A stretch of 64,000 nucleotides of DNA from Maribacter algarum (ex Lu et al. 2025) (nom. illeg.) (GTDB lineage Bacteria; Bacteroidota; Bacteroidia; Flavobacteriales; Flavobacteriaceae): NCBI GenBank assembly GCA_947495915.1, contig CANMAW010000001.1:806001-870000 (forward strand). Reading direction: 5' to 3'. Within the stretch, counting starts at the first letter, position 1; each line of letters begins with the position of its first letter. This document shows positions 8,328-16,790 of this stretch, piece after piece. Under the pieces are notes generated by a model that ran no database searches, was not told where the DNA came from, and saw nothing but the letters and a program-made list of their open reading frames with translations. The translations under genes and the position numbers were made by a program.

Positions 8328-8969
8328 ATGAAAGAGAAATTAAAAATAGATATTGTTTCTGATGTGGTATGCCCATGGTGTACCATTGGTTATAAAAGAC
8401 TTGAAAAAGCAATTGCTGAATTAGGAATTGAAGATGAAGTGGAAATTGAATGGCAACCTTTTGAATTGAACCCTAACATGCCCTCTGAAGGTCAAAATGT
8501 GACCGAACATATTGCTGAAAAATATGGTTCTACTTTAGAACAGCAGAAAGAATCGCAACAGCGAATGGCTGATATTGGGGAGGAGCTTGGCTTCAAATTT
8601 GACTACTTTGATGAGATGCGAATGGCAAATACTTTTGAGGCTCATATTTTATTAGAATACGCAAAAGACTTTGGGAAACAAACCGAATTGAAAATGCGAT
8701 TAACAACAGCCTTTTTTAGCGAACGAAAAGATGTTTCAAAAAGAGAGGTATTGAAAGAAGCCTTATTAGATGTAGGACTGAATGCGGAAGAAGCACTTGA
8801 TAAATTAGATAATGAAGAGGCTCGTTATGAAGTGCGTAGTAAGCAAGGCTATTGGAAAAACTTGGGCGTAAATTCTGTGCCTACCATCGTTTTTAACCGT
8901 AAAAGTGCAGTTACTGGTGCCCAGCCAGTAGATACTTTTAAAGAAGTTCTTACGGAATTGACAGATTAA
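8328..8969 (+). CDS. FrnE/DsbA family thiol oxidoreductase (cytoplasmic)
   Basis: 213 residues of the DsbA superfamily without a signal peptide, so cytoplasmic, as in FrnE-type proteins. The active-site CPWC is at residues 15-18 (SDVVCPWCTIG), the fold has the helical insertion expected, and the conserved cis-Pro is in VNSVPTIVF. FrnE of Deinococcus is linked to oxidative-stress tolerance as a disulfide isomerase. Here it follows an EthD-like gene by 2 bp and shares a transcript with gap, whose catalytic Cys is oxidation-prone; a protective link is possible but inferred. A strong hairpin terminator follows. Confidence 0.87.
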   Translation: MKEKLKIDIVSDVVCPWCTIGYKRLEKAIAELGIEDEVEIEWQPFELNPNMPSEGQNVTEHIAEKYGSTLEQQKESQQRMADIGEELGFKFDYFDEMRMANTFEAHILLEYAKDFGKQTELKMRLTTAFFSERKDVSKREVLKEALLDVGLNAEEALDKLDNEEARYEVRSKQGYWKNLGVNSVPTIVFNRKSAVTGAQPVDTFKEVLTELTD

Positions 8970-8996
8970 AAGCGTAAAGATTTCAATTCAATTCAT

Positions 8997-9027
8997 AAAA
9001 AAAATCCGTAGTCATACGGATTTTTTT
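8997..9027. terminator. Bidirectional hairpin terminator between gap operon and efflux operon
   Basis: AAAAAAAATCCGTA / GTCA / TACGGATTTTTTT: near-perfect stem with A-tract on one side and T-tract on the other. It can end the plus-strand frnE transcript and the minus-strand efflux transcript. Confidence 0.85.
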
Positions 9028-9066
9028 ATGCGCTACTTTTCAAGATTACGTTGCTTTAATTATAAA

Positions 9067-9105
9067 GAAGAAGGTTGAAGTATTATTCATACCCAAACCT
9101 TCTTC
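9067..9105 (-). terminator. Possible weak hairpin downstream of the efflux operon
   Basis: GAAGAAGGTT (9067-9076) and AACCTTCTTC (9096-9105) form a 10-bp stem with a 19-nt loop. On the minus strand it is followed by TTTATAATT, a poor U-tract, so it may help termination or mRNA stability only. Confidence 0.35.
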
Positions 9106-9148
9106 TAGAAAACACCAACCAAAAAATCTTTAGATGTTTATGTGCTAT

Positions 9149-10570
9149 TTATCGCCATCCACCGCCAAGGGCTTCATAAAGATCTACTACAGATACCAGT
9201 TGTTGCAACTGACTATCAATGATATTAAGTTCAGCACTTAATGCACTTTCACGAGCAGTCAGTAGATCTAAGTAATTGGCATAACCATTTTTAAGCAACT
9301 CTTCAGAGTTTGCTTCAGCGGTACGCAATGCTTCCACTTCATTTTTTCTAAATTCAAACTTCTTGGTTTCAGCTTCATAGGAGTATAACGCATTTGATAC
9401 TTCACTACCTGCAACTAATAAGGTCTGTTTGAACTGTAATAAAGCCTGTTCTTGTTGCGCAAGAGCCACCTCTTTTTGAGTTCTTAATTTACGCTGATTA
9501 AACAAAGGTTGAGTTAAGCCCCCAATTACCGTAGCAAACAGCGAATTGGCATCTAATAATTCATCAATATCTAAGCTCTGAAATCCACCAGATGCTGTTA
9601 ATGTCAACGATGGATATAAGTTGCTTTTTGCCACATTAGTTAATTCAAAAGACTGAATCAAACCATATTCGGCTTGCATTACATCAGGTCTATTACTCAA
9701 CAATTTTGCAGGCACACCAAGTACGATATCTTCTTGAAAACGCTGTACCTCTAAACTACTACGTTCAAAAGTCTGAGGTGCTTTTCCTAACAATATGCTT
9801 AGTGTATTTTCGGTTTTAAAAATTGCAATTTCAATATCAACTTGTAAAGCTTTTGCACTATTGTATTGGGCGATATTTTGATCAACAGCCACCTGAGTAA
9901 CTTGACCAGCATCTTTCAGAGCTTTAATCGTGGAAACACTACTATCTCTAGTAATGATGGTTTGCTTTGTTACTTCTAGCTGAGCATCTAAAGCCAACAA
10001 ATTGTAATAGGTGTTGGCAATACTAGAAATCAATTGTGTTTTCACTGCTTGGTGTCCTGATACACTTTGTAAATAGGCTGCTTGCGTTGCTCTTTTATTG
10101 CTTCTAATTTTTCCCCAGATATCAGCTTCCCACGACAAGTTTGCTGTGATGTCAAACTGATCTGTTGAAGTATCACTTAAAAACGCACCAAACTGTGAGT
10201 TTTTCGATAACTCTTGATGCGTCCAATTGGTACCAACATCAACAGCTGGCAAATACCCAGCTTTGCCTTGTTTGGCATAAGCCTCTGCAGCAATAATTTG
10301 CTGTAATGCGATGCGAACATCCATATTATTTTGCAACCCTTCATTGATATAATTCTGAAGATATTGGTCTGTAAATAGGGTTTTCCAAGACACATCTGCA
10401 ATTGACACACTATCGGTCGGCAAATTTTCCGTTCGGTATAGTGCTTCGGTTTCTGCTTCAAATTCTGGTCTCACATAATCTTGAGCAACAAAACAACTTT
10501 GTAAGGTTAAAGCAATACCCAGCACGAATGCTGCACTGCTAAAATTTCTATGTTTTATAATACGTTTCAT
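9149..10570 (-). CDS. RND efflux outer membrane factor (TolC/OprM-like lipoprotein)
   Basis: 473 residues with a signal peptide and lipobox (TLQSC; Cys at about 26), then a NodT/OprM-type outer-membrane factor. The body is two repeats of long alpha-helical segments plus strands forming the trimeric channel-tunnel, with the usual SNRPDV(M)QAE motif at the start of the second repeat and an N-terminal RPEF-like segment. It provides the exit duct through which the pump expels substrates. The start codon is 5 bp downstream of the pump stop codon on the minus strand, so the genes are co-transcribed. It is the last gene of the efflux operon. Confidence 0.93.
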   Translation of the reverse strand: MKRIIKHRNFSSAAFVLGIALTLQSCFVAQDYVRPEFEAETEALYRTENLPTDSVSIADVSWKTLFTDQYLQNYINEGLQNNMDVRIALQQIIAAEAYAKQGKAGYLPAVDVGTNWTHQELSKNSQFGAFLSDTSTDQFDITANLSWEADIWGKIRSNKRATQAAYLQSVSGHQAVKTQLISSIANTYYNLLALDAQLEVTKQTIITRDSSVSTIKALKDAGQVTQVAVDQNIAQYNSAKALQVDIEIAIFKTENTLSILLGKAPQTFERSSLEVQRFQEDIVLGVPAKLLSNRPDVMQAEYGLIQSFELTNVAKSNLYPSLTLTASGGFQSLDIDELLDANSLFATVIGGLTQPLFNQRKLRTQKEVALAQQEQALLQFKQTLLVAGSEVSNALYSYEAETKKFEFRKNEVEALRTAEANSEELLKNGYANYLDLLTARESALSAELNIIDSQLQQLVSVVDLYEALGGGWR

Positions 10571-10575
10571 TTTTC

Positions 10576-13500
10576 TTATGCTTCAATTATTTGTTCTTCT
10601 GGTGTACTCGAAACTTTTTCTTGTAACCATTGAAATAGTATAAAAAGGATTGGGATTACAAATACCCCTAAAAGGGTTCCGATTAACATTCCCCCTGCGG
10701 CTCCGGTACCAATTGCGTTATTACCTTCGGCACCAACTCCATTTGCTAACACCAGTGGCAATAACCCTAAAATAAAGGCAAAAGAAGTCATTAAAATTGG
10801 TCGTAATCTTGATTTTGCTCCGTCAATAGCGGCATCAACAATTGACTCCCCGGCTTTTCGTCGCTGCAGAGCAAATTCTACAATCAGAATAGCATTTTTC
10901 GCAAGTAGCCCGACCAGCATGATCAATGCAATTTGAAAATAGATGTTGTTTTCTAAGCCGAAAAACTTTGTACTTATATAAGCTCCGAATACCCCAAACG
11001 GTAATGATAATACTACGGCAAATGGCAACAAATAGCTTTCATATTGTGCACTTAATAAGAAATACACAAACAGAATACTTAGAATAAAAATGAAGGTGGT
11101 TTGATTACCTGCATTTACTTCCTCTCGTGTTAAACCAGAGTACGCTACGGTATAGTTACTCGGTAGCTTTGCTACTTCTTCTTCGATAACACGAATCGCA
11201 TCACCTGTACTATATCCGTCATTGGTTGCCCCAGTAATATTCGTAGAATTAAATAAGTTAAAACGAGTTACCAATTGTGGCCCATATACACGCTTTAAAG
11301 TGACAAATTGTGTAATTGGGGTCATTTCTCCAGTATCAGTTCGCACATACATACTGTTTAATGCATTCTCATCGGCTCGATCTTCTGGTAGTGCTTGAAT
11401 ATAGACCCTAAATTGTTTTCCGAATCTAGAGAAATCAGAAGCATAAATTCCACCGATATACCCTTGTAATGTTGAAAAGATACTCGTTATAGAAACCCCT
11501 TTTTCTTTGGCTAAGGGCACGTTTACTTCCATTTCATATTGTGGATAATTCGTGCTAAAAGATGAGGTTGCATATTTGATTTCAGGATGACTCATTAATG
11601 CCATAGAGAAATCTTTATTCGCCTGGTCAAGATCGGCAAATTCACCTCCAAATTTGTCTAATAAATTCACTTCAAAACCTGCGGAGTTACCAAATCCACG
11701 TATACTAGGTGGTGAGAAGAATATAATATTCGCATCAGGTATGGTCGCTGCGATGCCAAATAATTTACCAGTTATAGCTGCCGCAGAAAGTGAAGGGTCT
11801 TCACGATCGCCCCAATCTTCAAGTTTTATAATTCCGAATCCGAAGTTACTACCTGCACCACTAATTAAACTTCGACCTTTTATGAAGTTAACGGCTGCGA
11901 TGCCTTCTACATCTTGAATTTTATCATAGAGTTTTCTTGCTACTGCATCGGTTCTATCTAGCGAAGCCCCTGGTGGTAACTCTATATTTGCAAACACAAT
12001 ACCTCTATCTTCATCTGGTACGAATCCTGTTGGAGTAGTGGTAGATGCCCAATAAATTCCTGCACCAGCAATTACTAAAAGTAAAACAGAAACAAATTTT
12101 CTTTTGTATAAGAATTGAAGGGACTTACCATACCTTTCTATCGTTGCGTTAAATCCGCGATTGAATAGGGTATAAAATCGTTGTAGTGGGTTTTTACTTT
12201 TTAATTCCTCATCATCTTGATGTGGTTTCAGTAATAGTGCACATAAAGCCGGACTTAACGTAAGGGCGTTCACTGCAGAAATAAGAATAGCAATAATTAA
12301 GGTAACACCAAACTGCTCATAAAATACCCCAGTCGGACCTGTAATAAAAGTCACCGGTATAAACACTGCTGCCATCACTAAGGTGATTGATATAATAGCT
12401 CCTGAAATTTCGTTCATGGCTGTTATAGTTGCCTTTTTAGGACTTTTTTCACCGTCATCAAGTTTCGCATGTACCGCTTCTACAACTACAATGGCATCAT
12501 CTACTACAATACCAATTGCAAGTACTAAGGCAAAGAGGGTTAAAAGGTTAATCGAATACCCGAAGACGTTTAAAAAGAAGAACGTACCAATAATGGATAC
12601 AGGCACTGCGATTGCCGGAATTAAGGTTGAACGAAAGTCTTGTAAGAAGATAAACACCACTAAAAACACCAATAAAAATGCTTCCAATAAGGTACTTACC
12701 ACCTTTTCAATTGATGCGTTTAAGAATAAACTGGTATCATAAGGAATAAAGATATCTAGGCCCTCAGGCAATTCACTTTTAACTGTTTCTAGGGTTACTT
12801 TAATGTTCTCAATAATTTCTTGTGCATTAGACCCTTTGGTTTGAAAAATCCCCATAAATACTGCAGGATTTCCTAAACTCATCGCATTTGAAGAGTACGA
12901 TTGTGCATCTAATTCAATGTCTGCAACATCTTTTAATCTTAAAAACTCTCCATTTCCTAAGGCTTTAATAACAATGTCACTGTATTGGCTTTCGTTTTTA
13001 AAACGTCCGCTATAGGTTAAAGTATACGAGAATGATTCTCCATTATTTTCACCCAAAGAACCTGCTGCTGCCTCTAAGTTTTGTTCTGCTAAAGCAGCTG
13101 TAATATCAGAGGGAATTAAATTATACGCCGCTAATTTCTCCGGATTTAACCAAATACGCATGGCATAATCTTGCTGTGAGAATACACTAACATCACCCAC
13201 ACCACTAATACGTTGCATGGCCGGTATGACATTAATCTTCAAATAATTCTGAATAAAGGTCGCATCGTAGTCTTCACTTTCAGAATACATTGAAATGAAC
13301 ATCAATGCGCTCGTCTCTTGCTTTTGAGTGATTACACCGGTTTGTGTCACCTCTGAAGGTAATAGTGGTGCTGCTCTTGCCACACGGTTTTGAACGTTTA
13401 CCGCTGCAATATCAGCATCCATTTCTTGATCAAAATAAACGGTGATTGTTGCGGTACCATTGTTTGAAGCCGTAGAGGTGATATAAGTCATACCTTCTAC

Positions 13501-13713
13501 TCCATTAATTTGTTCTTCAATGGGTACAATGACACTCTCTAAAACTGTTTCTGCGTTTGCACCGGTATAACTAGCCGATACTTGTATGGTAGGAGGTGCA
13601 ATATCAGGGTATTCCTCTATGGGTAAGGTAGTTATACTAATAACGCCCAGTATAACTATGATAATAGAGATTACTGTTGAAAGAACGGGTCTTTCAATGA
13701 ATGTTTTTAACAT
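10576..13713 (-). CDS. RND multidrug efflux permease (AcrB/HAE1 family)
   Basis: 1045 residues, the full length of the hydrophobe/amphiphile efflux family. It starts with the typical MLKTFIERPVLSTVISI and has 12 predicted membrane segments with two large periplasmic loops. The proton-relay Asp pair is visible in AIGIVVDDAIVVVE in the fourth membrane segment, and the C-terminal half holds the conserved ENNIYFQIALIMLVGLLAKNAILIVEFA region. The trimer uses the proton gradient to export drugs, bile salts, dyes or solvents. It lies 22 bp after the adaptor gene and 5 bp before the outer membrane factor. Substrates cannot be predicted. Confidence 0.95.
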   Translation of the reverse strand: MLKTFIERPVLSTVISIIIVILGVISITTLPIEEYPDIAPPTIQVSASYTGANAETVLESVIVPIEEQINGVEGMTYITSTASNNGTATITVYFDQEMDADIAAVNVQNRVARAAPLLPSEVTQTGVITQKQETSALMFISMYSESEDYDATFIQNYLKINVIPAMQRISGVGDVSVFSQQDYAMRIWLNPEKLAAYNLIPSDITAALAEQNLEAAAGSLGENNGESFSYTLTYSGRFKNESQYSDIVIKALGNGEFLRLKDVADIELDAQSYSSNAMSLGNPAVFMGIFQTKGSNAQEIIENIKVTLETVKSELPEGLDIFIPYDTSLFLNASIEKVVSTLLEAFLLVFLVVFIFLQDFRSTLIPAIAVPVSIIGTFFFLNVFGYSINLLTLFALVLAIGIVVDDAIVVVEAVHAKLDDGEKSPKKATITAMNEISGAIISITLVMAAVFIPVTFITGPTGVFYEQFGVTLIIAILISAVNALTLSPALCALLLKPHQDDEELKSKNPLQRFYTLFNRGFNATIERYGKSLQFLYKRKFVSVLLLVIAGAGIYWASTTTPTGFVPDEDRGIVFANIELPPGASLDRTDAVARKLYDKIQDVEGIAAVNFIKGRSLISGAGSNFGFGIIKLEDWGDREDPSLSAAAITGKLFGIAATIPDANIIFFSPPSIRGFGNSAGFEVNLLDKFGGEFADLDQANKDFSMALMSHPEIKYATSSFSTNYPQYEMEVNVPLAKEKGVSITSIFSTLQGYIGGIYASDFSRFGKQFRVYIQALPEDRADENALNSMYVRTDTGEMTPITQFVTLKRVYGPQLVTRFNLFNSTNITGATNDGYSTGDAIRVIEEEVAKLPSNYTVAYSGLTREEVNAGNQTTFIFILSILFVYFLLSAQYESYLLPFAVVLSLPFGVFGAYISTKFFGLENNIYFQIALIMLVGLLAKNAILIVEFALQRRKAGESIVDAAIDGAKSRLRPILMTSFAFILGLLPLVLANGVGAEGNNAIGTGAAGGMLIGTLLGVFVIPILFILFQWLQEKVSSTPEEQIIEA

Positions 13714-13735
13714 GATAGATATGTTTAGAGGTTAT

Positions 13736-14866
13736 CTAATTTCTAAATAAGGTTGCTACAGGTTCTAAGGCCTCATCAAAAGAAGTTTCTTGCGGAGAAA
13801 TTGCCATTCCATTTTGTAATTTACCAATACCAGATACAATGATTTTATCGTCAATATCGATACCCGATTCAACAACGTATAAATTGTCAACGGTTCCTTG
13901 TATTTTTAATATGGATGTTTCGACTTTATTGTCAACATCTAATTTGAAAATCATAATATTTCCTTGTTGCTCAAATGTTGCTGATTGTGGTATTACGATG
14001 GCATCTTTATATTCTTCAGGAATTCGTATTGTTCCGCTATTACCATTCGTCAATATTTCATTAGGGTTGTCAAAAGCAGCTCTAATTTTAATGGTTCCAG
14101 TATTTTGATTTATTTGTCCGGTACTGGTTTGAATTCGTCCTTTTTCTGAATACAACTTGCCGTTGGCTAAGATCAAATCTAAATCTGGTGAATTCTTAAT
14201 ACGTTCTGCCTTAGTTTCACCTTCGTTTTTTTGTAAATGGTTAATGTATTGCGCTTCATTAAAACTAAAAAAAGCATACACTTGATCGATCTCACTTACT
14301 GTGGTTAATGGAATAGCGTCACTCGGACTGATTAAAGCACCTTCTCTAAAATTGATAGCGCCCACATACCCATCGATAGGGCTTTTAATAGTTGCGTAAC
14401 TAATATTGGCAGACACACTACTGTAAGTAGCTTTTGCTTGCGCTAAATTTGCCTTTGCGGTTTCAAGTTGCACCGGACTAATAATATTTTTTTCAACCAG
14501 AGGTATGAGTTTATCTACTTCTACTTGTGCAACGTTAACTAGCGCTTTAGCAGCTCCAGCATCTTGACTTAATGACTGCGTTTCTAGTTTAAAAAGTGCT
14601 TGTCCTTTACGTACTTTCTCACCTTCGTCAACAAATACTTTTTCAATATACCCTGATGTTTTGGCGCGAACATCACTATTTACAATACCTTCTATAGTGG
14701 CTGGGTATTCTGTATAGCCTGTTACTGTTTTACTTTGTATTTGAGCCACAGGAAATGCAGCTGGCGGAGCTGCTGCCGCAGCTTGTTTTTGTTCGTTGTT
14801 TCCACAACTTATTAGAGCTAAGAATAAACTTAGTGTTAGCATGGAAAATATTTTATTGTTTTTCAT
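13736..14866 (-). CDS. RND efflux periplasmic adaptor (membrane fusion protein), lipoprotein
   Basis: 376 residues with a lipoprotein signal (LALISCGNN). The order is that of AcrA-like adaptors: an N-terminal beta strand, first half of the lipoyl domain (VRAKTSGYIEKVFVDEGEKVRKGQALF), a helical hairpin (LSQDAGAAKALVNVAQVEVDK...), second half of the lipoyl domain (ATIKSPIDGYVGAINFREGALIS), and beta-barrel and membrane-proximal domains. It bridges the pump to the outer membrane factor. The gene begins 12 bp after the upstream regulator stop, so it is co-transcribed with regulator, pump and exit duct. Confidence 0.93.
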   Translation of the reverse strand: MKNNKIFSMLTLSLFLALISCGNNEQKQAAAAAPPAAFPVAQIQSKTVTGYTEYPATIEGIVNSDVRAKTSGYIEKVFVDEGEKVRKGQALFKLETQSLSQDAGAAKALVNVAQVEVDKLIPLVEKNIISPVQLETAKANLAQAKATYSSVSANISYATIKSPIDGYVGAINFREGALISPSDAIPLTTVSEIDQVYAFFSFNEAQYINHLQKNEGETKAERIKNSPDLDLILANGKLYSEKGRIQTSTGQINQNTGTIKIRAAFDNPNEILTNGNSGTIRIPEEYKDAIVIPQSATFEQQGNIMIFKLDVDNKVETSILKIQGTVDNLYVVESGIDIDDKIIVSGIGKLQNGMAISPQETSFDEALEPVATLFRN

Positions 14867-14878
14867 TTGAATTAGTAT

Positions 14879-15382
14879 TTATAAATCGAATTTTTTGTCT
14901 TGTAATTTTTTTCTTAATTCCTCAATTGAGGTTGTTGCTTCATCTATAAACTTGATGTAATCATTGTGAAAACTTAAATCAAATTTTTCTTCATTAGTAT
15001 CTATCTTTTCTAGGTTTATGGTATTCTTATAAGCTTTTATTTCTAGATGCAAGGTTCGTACCTCTTCCCATTCTTTAATGACTTTATCGATATGATGTAT
15101 CACGGAATCTTTATTGATGATGAAGTATTTCTTTCGATCTCCGGTTTTGGTGAAATACTCAATTTTCTTTAAGTCTTGTAAATGATTTAGATGCGTTGAA
15201 ATTGTACTTTTACTTGCACAAAGTACCGCTACCATTTCTTCAAAAGTTGCTCCCTTTTTACCTGTTAGTATAACATAAGCAAGAATTCTCGCTGCTACAG
15301 GAGCCAAATTTTCTCTTTTCTCTAAATGCACACCTAGTTTTTCTACAAGGGCCATTTTTACTTGACATATATTTTCTTTCAT
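14879..15382 (-). CDS. GbsR/MarR-like winged-helix repressor of the efflux operon
   Basis: 167 residues. Residues 20-95 form a winged helix of the GbsR/MarR type (PVAARILAYVILTGKKGATFEEMVAVLCASKSTISTHLNHLQ is the helix-turn-helix region, followed by a wing with KTGDRKKYF), and the C-terminal third is a helical dimer segment. It is the first gene of the operon, 12 bp before the adaptor gene, a common layout for a ligand-sensing local repressor. An 11-bp-arm inverted repeat at 15451-15478 lies in its promoter region and is the best operator candidate. The inducing ligand is unknown. Confidence 0.85.
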   Translation of the reverse strand: MKENICQVKMALVEKLGVHLEKRENLAPVAARILAYVILTGKKGATFEEMVAVLCASKSTISTHLNHLQDLKKIEYFTKTGDRKKYFIINKDSVIHHIDKVIKEWEEVRTLHLEIKAYKNTINLEKIDTNEEKFDLSFHNDYIKFIDEATTSIEELRKKLQDKKFDL

Positions 15383-15440
15383 TAATCTTGTATTCAGCTA
15401 TTTATTACAAATAGAACCATGTGTGGATTAATATCCGATG

Positions 15441-15478
15441 CGAAATTATAGTTTGGTTCGGAACAAACCGAACTAAAC
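15441..15478 (-). promoter_or_regulatory. Efflux operon promoter/operator: large inverted repeat
   Basis: GTTTGGTTCGG (15451-15461), 6-bp spacer, CCGAACTAAAC (15468-15478): arms pair in 10 of 11 positions. On the minus strand the repeat contains TTTG (15467-15464) and is followed 15 bp later by TAATTTCG (15448-15441), close to the TAnnTTTG -7 box. It lies about 60-95 bp upstream of the regulator start codon. Confidence 0.6.
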
Positions 15479-15636
15479 GAAGTTAAAATGTTGTTAAACC
15501 TTTTTATGACCACTAAAGGGAAGTGATGAAATGGCGATAATTTCTTGTTAAAATCTAAAAATTAGATAATTGTATGAAGTAAGTATTGTGTTTTTAAAGA
15601 GAAGAAATGCATTTGAAAAAAGGGGAATACTTGTAA

Positions 15637-16677
15637 TCAGTTCATCTTTCTTAATAAATACAAATACACCGGAAAATGATCAGAGTAACCCCCAACGTAA
15701 CTACCCCCGGCATAGGTTCGCAAGGGGTAACCTTTATATCTTCCAAAAGAATCTATTAGGTAGTTCGGCCGAAACACATTGGCTTTCCAAAAAGAATACG
15801 TCTCCTTTTTATCAGATATTAAATTCTGGGTAAAATATAGTTGGTCAAACAAATTCCATTTGTCTCGATAGGCTAAAGAACCAATACCTTTACGAAACAT
15901 CTTCTCCATAGGATTATATAAATTCAACGAATCTAATTCTTTTGTTTTTCCTTTTGTCTTTAGTATTTTTTGAAAGCTGTCATTTATTGGGTCGTCATTA
16001 AAATCACCCATGCTAATTATTTTAGCTTCACGATCTATATATTGAATCGAGTCAATAATTCGTTTGTTTAGTTGTGCAGCAGCTATTCTGTTAGGTCTAC
16101 TTCGTGCTTCTCCACCACTTCTAGAGGGCCAATGATTGACAATGAAATGAAAATATTCATTGTCTAAGTATCCGCCAACAACAAGTTGGTCTCTGGTGTA
16201 ATCTCTAAACCCATCGCTATTTGTTAGCAGTAGTCGCCGACTATCAAAGGTATCTGGTATAAATACAGATTTTTTATATAATAAGGCCACATCAATACCA
16301 CGCTCGTCGGGTGAGTCAAAATGTATAATACCATATTCTTGTTGAACTAAAGGTTCGTGATTGATTAAGTCTACCAGTACTTGTTTATTTTCTATTTCGC
16401 AGAGTCCGATGATATCGGGTGCCGTTTTGCTAACATCGCGCCCTATTTCCGAAATTACTTTTGAAATTTTGTTCAGTTTACGGGCATAGCGAGTTTTTGA
16501 CCATTGATCTTTGCCATCAGGCGTACGATCGTCATCAAAAGTCAGTGAGTCATTATAAGTGTCAAATAGGTTTTCAACATTATAAAAGGCAATAGTTTTT
16601 ATTTCATACGTGTTTGGTTTTTGAGGCCATATAATAACGGGTAGAATTAGAAGTAATGTTAATAGTCTTGACCTCAT
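15637..16677 (-). CDS. Exported endonuclease/exonuclease/phosphatase family protein
   Basis: 346 residues with a signal peptide (LLTLLLILPVIIWPQ), so it acts outside the cytoplasm. The EEP catalytic set is intact: Asn in FYNVENLFD, metal-binding Glu in IGLCEIENK, HW in IVNHWPSRSGG, the MGDFNDDP motif and the C-terminal YSDHFPVY with the catalytic His. The family hydrolyses phosphodiester bonds, including DNA, RNA and some phospholipids; the sequence SRSGGEARSRPNR is also found in bacterial extracellular nucleases. It is divergent, 113 bp apart, from a TonB-dependent receptor and a DUF5689/lamin-tail lipoprotein. Nuclease activity is likely from the motifs but not proven. Confidence 0.88.
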   Translation of the reverse strand: MRSRLLTLLLILPVIIWPQKPNTYEIKTIAFYNVENLFDTYNDSLTFDDDRTPDGKDQWSKTRYARKLNKISKVISEIGRDVSKTAPDIIGLCEIENKQVLVDLINHEPLVQQEYGIIHFDSPDERGIDVALLYKKSVFIPDTFDSRRLLLTNSDGFRDYTRDQLVVGGYLDNEYFHFIVNHWPSRSGGEARSRPNRIAAAQLNKRIIDSIQYIDREAKIISMGDFNDDPINDSFQKILKTKGKTKELDSLNLYNPMEKMFRKGIGSLAYRDKWNLFDQLYFTQNLISDKKETYSFWKANVFRPNYLIDSFGRYKGYPLRTYAGGSYVGGYSDHFPVYLYLLRKMN

Positions 16678-16790
16678 AGCGCTTTGTCAAATTACTTATT
16701 AATTTTAATTTTTATAAGATTTTTCTCATAAAATAGTAAGTTTATTTATATATTTCTGAATTGTCTTGACAAAACTACTAACCAACCAAA

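Noticed and set aside
12383-12742. 119-residue open reading on the plus strand inside the RND pump gene
   Set aside because: It lies wholly antisense to a well-matched AcrB-family gene, has a repetitive Thr/Ser/Lys composition typical of a shadow frame, and no promoter or family match.
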